DNA of 64,000 nt from Mactra quadrangularis (taxonomy: Eukaryota; Mollusca; Bivalvia; Venerida; Mactridae), in the NCBI GenBank assembly GCA_025267735.1, contig CM046304.1:4464001-4528000 (forward strand), given 5' to 3'. This document shows positions 11,864 to 22,700 of the stretch, piece by piece (positions within the stretch are counted from its first letter, which is position 1; each line of letters starts with the position of its first letter). Position numbers and translations under genes: made by a program. The notes below the pieces were generated by a model. It ran no database searches and was not told the DNA's origin. It saw only the letters and a program-made list of their open reading frames with translations.

Positions 11864-12399
11864 TATTTTGAAACAATTCCGCTATTAAGACCATCGACTT
11901 TGAAAGTACTGAAATCGAAGCTTCACCGAAAAACCAACACTATACATTATGTACTTAGGATATTGTCGTCTTACTTACATGCAAGCTCATTATAAGTCAA
12001 TGTGGCATCATTCATGTATGACCTATATAGTATCCATCATCATCCTTATAATATGAATTTTTATCGTTTTATGACACAAACATAAATTATTCATTTAAGA
12101 ACCAAAGGGAACCAACTCAGTCACATATATTGATTCTCTTAAAAAGAGAGTGAACTTCTAACTTGTTCCTTATATACGCCGCGTCTTTTTGAAACTCATT
12201 AAAAACTTCTTTATATCAGAGGCACTGATCCCATATGACACATATATTTATAATTCTTATCTTGTTTGAACTATCATAACAATGGACTCATTACGTTGAA
12301 TTACCACTTTAAATATATTACGTGAGACATTAAACTTTAATACTTGTGTCATAGCTTCACATAAAATTAACATTTATTAAGAAGTTAGAGAGTGTAAAA
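11864..12399 (+). promoter_or_regulatory. Conserved upstream region of gene C
   Basis: Closely similar to the regions upstream of gene E (same orientation) and genes A and D (inverted). Conserved blocks include AACCAAAGGGAACCA and GTTCCTTATATACGCCGCG; the TATATA at 12171-12176 is a candidate TATA box. Its position, 225 bp before the ATG, implies a 5' leader of about 190-200 nt if correct. Confidence 0.5.
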
Positions 12400-14976
12400 A
12401 TGGATTATCGTTTTAATGTTTGGATGTTGTTGTTTGGACTGGCGGTAGTGTCAATTCTAGCAGAACCTTCCAAACGTCTCCTACTTCATACTGAAGGAGA
12501 TATTGTGACCAGAATTGCAGAGTTAGAGAAACAGATTGCTGACCAGAACACTAAAATTGCCGACCAAAACACGAAAATTGCTGACCAAAGCATAAATATA
12601 GCTTACCAAAACACGAAAATTGCTGACCAAAGCAAACTGATAGCTGACCAAAGCAGAAATATCACTGCTCAAAACACGAAAATTGCTGACCAAAGCAGTA
12701 ATATAGCTGACCAAAACACGAAAATTGCTGACCAAAGCAAACTGATAGCTGACCAAAGCAGAAATATCACTGCTCAAAGCACGAAAATTGCTGACCAAAA
12801 CACGAAAATTGCTGACCAAAGCACGAAAATTGCTGACCAGAACACAAAAATTGCTGACCAAAACACTGAGATAACAGCTTTGAAGACACAACTACAAACA
12901 ATGATCACAAATGAAAGTAAGAAATCACTGTTTACATACGTTGTACTTCTATTATAATAGCTACAAACAAATACAATTCAATTCATTTTTCAGAGCACAT
13001 ATTTTCATATTTTCAGTCATGTCTTCCCTATTTATGATCTATGATTTATGAATCACCTGAAGAAAACGAATAAAGTCGAAACGCGTTGTGGAGTTTTATT
13101 TGGAGTTTGTTTTCTCTATCAACAACTGTTTATGATCTAAAATAAAGCAAATTTTACTTAGGAAGCAAGCCTCGAAAAGTTGCAACATAATTACATTGTA
13201 ACGACATTTGGACTGCTACATAGACAGATTTGAAGTTGGTAATAAATTGTTCTGTAGTTAATTCTGTTTTAAATTTTATATTTCATGTATTTACAGAGAC
13301 AGGTGACACGTATGTCAGATGGGGTCGAACAACATGTCCTGGAAACGGTTCCACTCTTGTTCACGCAGGTTTGCATTTTCAGATTTTCACATGTATTGCC
13401 TATGTATTGGAATTTTTGTTTTGAAATCGTATTTTAATAATGTTATTCCGCGTAAAACAAAATATTTTTTACCTACACGTGTATATAAGTTAAACAATAT
13501 TCTCGTAGGCTTAAAAGTGCACAAACATACATTGTATAAATATATCTCGTACATGTATATTACATGCCGCGGCCGTGGCGTAGTGGTCAGCATGTCTGAC
13601 TTTGAATCCGGGGATCGCGGGTTCGAAACCCGGTCACGGCAGGTCATACCCTATACATGAGTTGTCGGCCTCGTGGTAGGGTAAGTTAGTACCGGTAATA
13701 GATAAGTGTCCAGGAAACCTATAGTAGGAAGAGCTGGCCGTCGTGTATATGACCTATATATGTGTTGAATGCGACGATAAAAAAACAAAAACAAACAAAC
13801 AAACATGTACATTACATTGTGTTTGTATAATGATTAGAATGATATAAAAGCCCTAGATCGAAACAATTGCAGTTAGTGCACACTGTATTCTCGAATTTAA
13901 TCCACAAACACTTTTTTCGTATAGATTATATTATGGCATTCTGTCTGTAGACGAAAGATGGACAGTGGTTTTATTTATGTCATGATCAACTGTGCTTAAA
14001 TATTCAATATATAAGACATATTTTACAAGCTGTATTTGAGCTTGTGATGTCAAATTGAGACCAATGAACCATCACACTTTCTAATTTACCAGGCATAAAT
14101 TGATAGATATAACTTTGAACCAATCAGGAAATCAATTTCCAAACGTGAAATCGGTTAACACCTTAATTAGACTGTCGCCAGTCCGAAGCAAAACTTAAAT
14201 CTCACCAGTCTGAAGCAAAACTTATACATGGCGTTATTATTTTGCTAATAAAATTATTAAAGTCTTTAAAGACTGACTTACCAATCTTAATAGACTGCAC
14301 AGTAAATTGACTGTAACTGCTGTAAAAGACTTTATGGTACAGTACTCTAATATATTCCTTGAATAAGCGACGCTCACTAATATAGTCAAAATAAGACCAA
14401 TTGTAAGATCTACGCAGATATAGAACTGTATATCTAATTCTTTAATGTACATAATCATATTCTCTTACAGGATACATGAGCGGTGCATTCATGACAAATC
14501 GCACGTACGGTGGAGCTGGGGCAAATTATGTTTGCTTACCGGACAACCCAGCTTGGGATTACTTTAATATTAGCAAAGATAATAACATATCGGTGACTGG
14601 TACCGAATATAGTTTTTACCCACACACTTCATCCGCATCGCAGCAATCCTTTTTCGGTTCATTTGTTGGATATAGCGAGGCTCCCTGTGCTTTATGCTAC
14701 GTCTCACGAGGAACAAGTGTTATGGTCCCTGGACGTACTGATTGCTATAGTGGCTGGACTAAAGAATACAGCGCGTATCTGGTGGGTGGTTATCCTCGTT
14801 ATGCTGACAGTACTGAATATGTTTGTTTGGACCGGAGACCACAGACCGTACCACATAGTGGCAATGGTGATGGTGAAAACACGTTGTACTTTGTAGAAGC
14901 ACATTGTGGTGGGACGCTCGCATGTCCTCCGTATGTCGATGGGCGGGAATTAGCTTGTGTCGTCTGTTCTATATAA
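12400..14976 (+). CDS. Gene C: short-chain collagen C4-like secreted protein, 16-heptad coiled coil
   Basis: Exons 12400-12916, 13297-13368 and 14471-14976, phase-1 GT-AG introns, 364 residues. Exon 1 encodes a signal peptide (MLLFGLAVVSILA) and the longest coil in the window: sixteen seven-residue units from residue 46, then ITALKTQ. Each unit has Ile first and Gln fourth (IADQNTK, IADQSKL, IADQSRN, ITAQNTK). The IADQSRN-ITAQ junction makes an N-I-T sequon, twice. Exon 2 gives GDTYVRWGRTTCPGNGSTLV. Exon 3 keeps all nine Cys of the C-terminal domain and ends CVVCSI. Without splicing, exon 1 would end at a hydrophobic tail (stop at 12957), but the strong donor GAAA|GTAAG and exact phase match favour splicing. 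Polyadenylation signal at 15048-15053. Probably an extracellular oligomer; function unknown. Confidence 0.88.
12535..12870 (+). repeat. 21 bp coding minisatellite, 16 units (gene C)
   Basis: Sixteen uninterrupted in-frame 21 bp units, each beginning ATT/ATA-GCT-GAC-CAA in typical form. A higher-order pattern is visible: a run of five units (ending with the IADQSKL, IADQSRN, ITAQ series and its neighbour) occurs twice in succession, a 105 bp duplication. All length changes are multiples of 21 bp, so the frame and heptad register are kept. Confidence 0.9.
13566..13803 (+). mobile_element. tRNA-derived SINE (family 2) in intron 2 of gene C
   Basis: A tRNA-like head (A box GTGGCGTAGTGGTCAGC, B box GGTTCGAAACC) is followed by a conserved body and a 3' tail of AAAC/AAACA repeats. 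The copy in gene E intron 2 (43929-44162) is in the same place, so insertion preceded the block duplication. Confidence 0.8.
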
Positions 14977-15176
14977 ATAATCTACCATTTCATGATTTAA
15001 TGGACTATTTAGAATATTCTTTCGTGTGTCATTATATACCAATGATAAATAAAATTCATCAACTCAAAGTGCTTTTGTTTGCTTGTTTTAATTGTCTACT
15101 CTATATAGACGTTTCCGCAAAATCGACAATTGTGACCATTTAAGGGTAAAGGCTGTTCGCACGTGTGTTCATTTGT

Positions 15177-15720
15177 GTTCGTACACAAACGGTCTGACTA
15201 ACCTTTGTACAGAGACGCAGAGAATCATGGGTAAAATTGTTTATTTACCTGAAAACACGTGGCAATGTTTACATTCTAATAACTTCCCCGTTCAGCTGTA
15301 CTGGATAAATTGACTATGTTTTTTGTGTCTACTCAAAAAAAATAACTATCCAACTAACTGTGCACATTAAATTAAACTTTTTAACCGGGTTTTACCTCCA
15401 TTCTAACGTGTTTACAAAAGTAGAATATAAGGTTTAACTATGCATCTATAGCTTATAAGGTTTATAAGTACTTTGTATCTATGGATTTATATTCCTGTAG
15501 TTATAAGTAATCATTTATTCTACAATCTAATATTCATTGTATCAAAAAACGAAAATATCCAACGTCTGTCTTAATGCACCGCATTATATTCTGTTGCGTA
15601 CCAAATCGCCGAATACTGCGAGTGGTTGTGCGTCTTAGTATAGAGATGATATTATCACCTGCTATTATAGAATGCTGATTGGGCTGTAAAAGCAAGAGGA
15701 ATGCTGTAATCAATGTTTAA
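15177..15720 (+). repeat. Dispersed repeat downstream of gene C
   Basis: From GTACACAAACGGTCTGACT onward this sequence is the reverse-oriented relative of about 5700-6540 inside the TTAA element of gene A, and a direct relative of 45530-46110 downstream of gene E. No long reading frame. It could be a fragment of the same transposon family; its own ends are not clear. Confidence 0.55.
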
Positions 15721-16324
15721 CTGGTTAGTTCACAATTGTCCATATGATATCCTTTCATTAAAACTTAAATTTTCCTGAGATTTTCCTCTGTACAGACAGG
15801 AATTTCGAAATTTGTGATATGATAAGCATGACATGTACAGGTGAAGAACAGACACGGACTGGGAAGATGTGATGAGCAACGTAAACACATTTCTTACGTT
15901 GGTAAAATGCTCACAAAAATGGTAACCAAGTCTTTATTAGTACATTTTATATTATTTAATGTGTAAATTCTCTTGGATTGATTGGACATTGTTTGAATAG
16001 ATCTTTTTCCACTTTTCTTATTGTTCTTCACAAAAGTTTGACTTTAAAGCTGCTCGATCGCTCCATGATCTCACCTGAAATACAATGTCAACAGTTTTTG
16101 AAGCAATGACACTGACAGGTAGTTTTAAAATATCAAAAACATTTGCCTAACATGACGTGTTATATCAGTTTAGTTTTTAGACATATTTTATTCACATTAT
16201 TTATTGTTTATAATCGTCATACAAATAGAACATATACACTGTACATGTATTCAAATGACAAAGGGGTCTGTCCACAAGTTCTCACAGCTTATTTCCATAA
16301 TGTCGTGTTCTTTTGAAGAACAGT

Positions 16325-16558
16325 GGTGCTTTTCACAAAAATTCTTACAAAAAAAATCTTCGTAAGTCAGTTTTATATAATTAGCACTTCATAGTCAGAT
16401 GGATAATAAGCATAACTATGATATGATATTCAAAAAGTAAACACAATTCTACACAATTTGTATAATATTTAAAATTGATCAGCCAAAAATGAGCGTAATA
16501 TAAATGTTTCTTGCTTTTGACTTACGAAGATTTTTTTCGTTAGAATTTTTGTGAAACG
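16325..16558. mobile_element. Hairpin MITE-like element with ~45 bp arms
   Basis: The left end (GTGCTTTTCACAAAAATTCT, then ATCTTCGTAAGTCA) is the inverted copy of the right end (TGACTTACGAAGAT, then TTTTTGTGAAACGCAC). Block 2 keeps only the right arm near 46998-47045, with unrelated sequence in place of the left arm. The surrounding 15720-17575 is otherwise non-coding and mostly matches 46110-48060. Confidence 0.6.
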
Positions 16559-17575
16559 CACAGGTCGTTTATGTAAACATTGCGACACTAAACACAGTCC
16601 GTTCGTTTTAAATAGCAATTTTGTGAGTTTAACAATATAACAATTTAATATTTTTGTTAGTTTAAAAATATTTTATTGACATGTCAACAAACAGTTCAAA
16701 AATTACTTTTGACTTATTATAGTTGATGTTAACGCGTATTTTTTCTATTGGCAAACGGTAATTTCATGACAAGATACATTTTTACATTTCTAAAATTACA
16801 ATTTAAAGCGCGTATACAATCATATACTGTAGTTATGGACGCGCTTTACTTATTGTCTTTTAAATATGACTGCCGATTGCGTGAAAATAAATAAAAACAG
16901 TACGTACAGGTCGTATTCTAGGTCATGCGTGTTTTTGTACTTTTAACATTGGACTTGTCCACTGAATAGGTAAATAAGCTGATCCATGAACAACATTTTA
17001 CGGATGAAAACATACAAATTTGATATTTAACATTTATTTTAAATACTATATTTGCACATTTTTTAATTTTATATAATAGTATGTTTATAAATTGAGTGCC
17101 AAATACCTAAACTATAAAACTGAAAAAATATACACCCCTAAATATTGATGTGTAATGAAACTGGCTATGTTTATTTAAGCTATGTTTACGTTGACGACCT
17201 GTACCCGGACTATCTATTTGTATGTTATGGCCTATTGTAATACGCCCTGAACACGTATATTTGTATTTTTTGAAAACTGCACCCAATTGTTTGTTTAATT
17301 TATATCATTTCTCATTTTGTAAAAAGTTACTGGGTAGATCAGAAGTCTGTTTTTGAAGAATTTGTGAAAGTTGATTTACCATTTTTTTGTGTGTTATTTC
17401 GCCAGTCTATATATACAAATGTAAGTTTAGTGGTTTTTTTTTATTTTATTTTTACGTATTTATTCCGTATTTATGAAATGTAATTGATATTTTTAAGAAC
17501 AATTATAATTACGACTTAAAAACTTGGCAAATGAATACGAGTACTATGGCGTACATGCTATTCAGAAAACAAATA

Positions 17576-18739
17576 CAGTGGATCTTGTGTTAAGCGACCA
17601 TCAAAGGGAGAAACAAAAAGTGGTCGTTTAAGACAATGGTCTCTTAAGACAAATTTTGATTTCCGACATTTAAGCCGTCCTGACATTCTAAAATTCGTCA
17701 TTTTCGTAGAACATTAATCTGTCAACGGGACGATTTTAACTGATGGGCTTTTATCTAAAATTCGTCAAATGCATATAAATAATGGGTCAATCGATTTTTC
17801 TTTTTTTAAAACATCCTAAATTAAGCTTTAAATTGCTATAATTTATTACAATTAAGTGAAACTTTGGTTTAAATAACGATTGCCAAACATTCGGTTTGTT
17901 TTCGTACATGTTAAAATCCGTAATTCCCGGACATTTTCGCGTTAAAAACATCCAATATTTAGGTCATCAGAGTAAAGGCTGTTACATTTAAAACTGTGAA
18001 ATTTACACAATTTATAAGAATTAATTGTGATAATTGTCCAACACTACAGCTTATTCTTTGTTCTAACAAGCGCTGCAAACTTAAAACGTTCAAATGTTGG
18101 CCTCGTTTGAAATTGAATGTAGAACGTGACGCTATTTTCAGAAAACGTGTTTATAATGTCCTCAATATTGACCTTTCTTTGTTTAAATATCTAAATTGTT
18201 TCTGCCTACGTATTTTTTAATAAATATTACTTCACACGTTCGACGCTTGGATAAAAAGTCAAATTTGCAGTCTCTTGAAATGTTTTGAAAACGATAACTC
18301 TCCACGGTACGGTAAGTACGATACGGGACTAATTGTTCAATGCGTATTATGTAATTACATAATGATTGGATCGTATTTGTGTCTCTCTGTTGATTGTTCC
18401 CATTAATCCCTTTATCTTACAGTATTTATGACTGTCAATTATTGATTTTTAGAGCCCGACATACGACTTTAGGTGATAGACATTGTGACGACGTATCCCC
18501 GGTGTATAACTCAAATTACTGGGTTTTATTGATTTTCGCCAAATTCGATTTATATCAGCCGGTCGTTTAACCCAAATAAGTCAGTCAGTTTCGGCCAAAA
18601 TTAGCGGTCGCTGGTCGCGTTGGACAAAAGTCGCTTAAGGCAAAGATTTAAAGAGTTAAAATGGTCCGTGGGAACTCAGAGTGGTCGCTTAGTGCAAATG
18701 GCCGCTTAGGAGACGTGATCGCTTACGCAAGATTAACTG
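17576..18739. mobile_element. Mariner/Tc1-type non-autonomous element
   Basis: Ends CAGTGGATCTTGTGTTAAGC and, inverted, CAGTTAATCTTGCGTAAGC, flanked by TA on both sides (17574-17575 and 18740-18741). Block 2 has the unfilled TA at 48066-48067. Several GGTCGCTTAAG-like motifs lie near both ends. TA target and CAGT termini are typical of Tc1/mariner. A 74-codon open frame at 17996-18220 has no recognisable transposase motif. Confidence 0.85.
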
Positions 18740-19037
18740 TACATGTATCGATAATGAAAGATCTTTGAACAACTACGCAGTAAATTATTGTAATTAAACT
18801 AGCGTATTATCCTATCATATATGTATCATCAATAAGTCTTGTTTCTATTTGATTTTCCGCTTTTATTGTGAAATTTACTAGCATATGGCATTTAAGACGT
18901 AATTTAGAGATTTTGTTAGTATCGTTATAACTTTTTTCGTAACCAGTTTTTGGACAATAATCTTATAATCGTAAGTACGTGTAGTATCAGGAAGGGCATT
19001 TGCCGCTTGCGAATGTACGTGATACGAATAGTATATA

Positions 19038-19290
19038 CCCGGTCAGTAGCGCAGTTGGAAGCGCGCCAGAATTTCGAATTCAGTGTCTAAAGGGAGTATT
19101 GCTCGAACCCCACCGGGCCGGTTATACCCTTCCATGAAAATTCTACAAATTTGTCAAATTTTCTCCATAAATAGGGTATATGGAGAACTTTCCACCCTTG
19201 TGGAAAGGTAAGTGAGTGCTGGTTATAGACAATGAACCAGGAAAGCTTGGTTAGGTGCACTTAACGTCATAAAATATTAATCTGAATTTT
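19038..19290 (+). mobile_element. tRNA-derived SINE (family 3)
   Basis: A tRNA-like head (GGTCAGTAGCGCAGTTGGAAGC, with a degenerate B box around CTCGAACCCC) and a body containing GTGGAAAGGTAAGTGAGTGC. The block 2 copy is at 48367-48604. Confidence 0.75.
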
Positions 19291-19361
19291 GTTGGCATGC
19301 CGTGGAACTCAATATAAAAAGGTTTTAATCAACATCAAACAGTCTGGATTAGAGATATATC

Positions 19362-19659
19362 ATAGGCGGATCCAGCGGGGGTGGGGTGGGTGTCAGGGGG
19401 TACAACCCCCCCCCTAGAATTTCGAAATTGTACCTGTCCATAAGTATATTTTTTGCCTGTAATTAAGTCATTTTTAAGTAGCATGAAGCAATTTTCTCTG
19501 TGCTAAACATAGTTTTGATATCATTTTGTTGCATTTTTCTGCAAAATTGTATAATGTGGATGTGGTTCTATGTTCGGAGCCCCCTAGAAAAGTTTGGATC
19601 CCCCTTTTAGATAAGTTCGGACCTCCTCCCCCCTAGAAAAAAATCCTGGATCCGCCCCT
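19362..19659. mobile_element. G/C-tract MITE upstream of the EXD1-like gene
   Basis: Same family as 5392-5694. Termini AGGCGGATCCAG and CTGGATCCGCCCCT; internal G-run and CCCCCCTAGAAAA repeats. It sits within 60 bp of the EXD1-like first exon and is also present in block 2, so it predates the duplication. The target duplication is no longer clear. Confidence 0.7.
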
Positions 19660-19715
19660 GGATAACATACCACTCATGATGAATGTTATGTTTATTTATA
19701 GAAAAATCTAGTATT

Positions 19716-22700
19716 ATGGCGTCTCAAGAAAACACGCCAGTCATTATCACACCAAGGGGTATTGAAGAAGGAAGACGCATTGCGCGGCAACTCGAAAAAG
19801 AGCCTTTGCTTTCTGTTGATAGCGAAGGGGTAAATTTAGGGAAGGACGGGCCTCTTACGTTATTACAGATTGGTACTCTCGATGGAAGCGTCTATTTATT
19901 TGACGTCATGAAAGATGAAAAGACTCAAGATAATATGTTCCTAAAACGCACTGGAATTGACAAAATTTTGTCATCTACAGAAATAGTTAAGGTTAGTAAT
20001 CAAAGCGCTGAAAGCACCGAATGAAACGACTGTTGGCAGGTACGTCACTTATTGTGGGCTGAGCGAAAACCAGTCGTAACTCACTCTTTTTTAATTTAGT
20101 TGCGACCGTTTTGCGCTAAGCTCGCGATATGGTATGTCGAAGCTTTTTTTGCATTGTATTTCTTCTTTAAACCATACAAAGAACCTGTACTGAAGAAGCC
20201 TTGAATAGCGAAACGTTGGAAAACAGTTAATAAACAATAAGAAACATATTCGCTATGTGTTGGTAGTGTTTTACATTTTCAATATTCTTTAAACCATAGT
20301 CAAGTGGTTAAACTGCTAATTGGTCTGGGAAGGGAGTGAAAAAGATAAAGCTGTAAAGGCACAGAAAAAGACTAGGGAAGAAGTCGTAAATACACATGCC
20401 CTGCATTACAACCAGTTGGATTAACTCATCCACGGTGTAATCATTGGGCGAGTTTCCTAAGCATATCGCTAGCTAGCGCTTTGTGCCCGGGTAACCTTCT
20501 TACACCAAAAGGAAAACGTATGTGATATCAAATTAAGAATACCAGGAGCAAAGCGTTATGTAGCGATATTGATAAGAAACTCGCTCATTATCAGTTTGGT
20601 TATAACTAGTGCTGCAACGATTCACCGGAAAGTCGATTCGATGCGATTCGATACTTTTTTTTTCGAATCGATTTTTTTCGATTTGATTCTTTTATAAATA
20701 TAATTTACTACAAATATGCATTTATACACATATTTGAGCTTAAAACTAAATAATATTATTTAAATTAAAGTGTTGCTAAAATTGGATAACACGAAACTCG
20801 AAAATCTGATATTTTTTATATTTGCTTTATTCAAGTACGAAATGGGTTGGGTACGAATGTAAAGGTCGCGAAAATGTATTATTAATGTTATATCGAACAG
20901 AGTTTCTATTCATGCTACATAAAATCGTAATAGAAGTTTAACAGAAATGTAACAAAGTGAAACCCAGTTTCACTGTCAACGTATAATTTGACTTTTAGGC
21001 GCGCCTTTATTTTTATCGGTTTAACTTATGTAGACACTTTTAAAAGTCAGTATCGAATAGAAACTCGCGGGTCCCGAATCGAAATCGAATCGGCACCCTT
21101 GCAATCGAGTTTCGATGTATCGAATCGAATCGTTGCAGCCCTAGTTATAACATCATGTGCAAGTATGTTAATGCGGAATTTATAACAACACATTTTCAGA
21201 AAATTGACCTCAGACTGATTCAATTTAATTTTTTTCAATTTTTTCAGAAAATGTGCACCTACACAATCTAAAGGACACGTACATTTTCAGAAAATTTGCC
21301 ATTTTTGAAAAATGATGATACAATCAGTAGATAAATGTTTTTATCATATGATTCACATCCAAACTATTCTAATCTGATTTGGTAACATTAGTTTATATAC
21401 AGTATAACCTGCATTAACAGCCACCTGCTATCAGCGGTCACCTGTAAGTGGTCAATCTGGCTTCCTCCCAATAAAAATCATTCTATTTTGCACCTGTTAT
21501 AAGCAGCCACATGCTGTGGCCAGTGTTCACCTATTTCCTTACACATTAGAAAAAAACAAAGTGTCACCATCATTGTATAATGGCATAAACGCTAAAACCC
21601 CACCTAGTTGAGTCTTTAAACAGTCTGAATTTATCAACAAAGTGTCATCACATAAAGTAAGACTTCTAACTTACAACTGACATTGTCACTTGTACCCTTT
21701 TTTGAAGATCATTTGATAAGAAACTGCATGAATAATTAACTATTCAGATTGAACTAATTAAAGCATTTTTACCTGAACCTGGTTTAAATGGTCACTTCCC
21801 TTCACTAGCTGCTTAATGCAGGTTATACTGTTTTTATAGACGGTCTTCTTGGTATTTCAATTCAGTGAGCCTATAACAACTATATTCGTCGAATCGATGT
21901 ACATGTACCATTTATGTATTATGTGTCATTTTTAGGTCATCCATTCTTGTTCTGGTGACAGTGCAGCCCTATATCACCAGTTTGGTATACGTCTACAGAA
22001 TGTATTTGACACACAGGTATGTATGGTGGCATAATTTTGCCATCAAATAAGGCCATTCCATACCGGTAAAGCGTCCGCGTGCGCGTAGAATTCAGAGCCA
22101 ACTATTAAAAAAATGTTGGTGAAATTTTCTAAAATAATTCTGTTTTGTCGGGATTCGATAACAAATTTTTCTCTGGAAATACTGACACAAATGTAGTTCC
22201 TTACTTCAGTGTATTTGCTGAATGAAAATGTATATGTGTTTGTTGTATAAACTTTTTATGGAATTACTGTAATCTCACATTAATGTCATAAACATTCATA
22301 TACTACCAAAAAGTACTTTTCTGTGTAAATACTAGATAGAATTGACTTGAGTTTTCGTTTCGGTTTGTGTGTTTTGTGAATAGATACCTAGGTGTGTCAA
22401 ACTTGAGTTGACGCTTAACGAAATTCCAATTTGGCATGGCCTAACAACACAAATAACAAGTTAGTTTCTGGTTTAATTCTTATCATGATGCCTTATTACT
22501 GCCATCAGACGATCCTATAACTAATACTTAATTTAAACTTAAACTTCTTCATTTGATTAAACGTCTTTATTTCATATTCAATGGCGATGTAAAAAATGAA
22601 TTATAACGGTAATAGATAAGTAAAAACCCTCCACCATAAATACATAATGTACATACAATTACACACACATTTTTTTTATCACAGATGACGTAATGTAGTG

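Noticed and set aside
12523..12891. Antisense open frame of 122 codons over the heptad repeats of gene C
   Set aside because: It is the mirror of the 21 bp repeat on the other strand; the same shadow appears in gene E and disappears where the array is short.
12400..12957. Gene C exon 1 as a complete 185-residue protein with a hydrophobic tail
   Set aside because: The donor GAAA|GTAAG and phase-exact exon 2 are conserved in the paralogues, while the read-through tail differs in each.
13040..13115. CTGAAGAA...CGAAACG motif (also near 20190 and 42570) as a LINE 3' end or regulatory element
   Set aside because: It recurs and resembles tails seen in repeats, but no coding part or element boundary could be tied to it.
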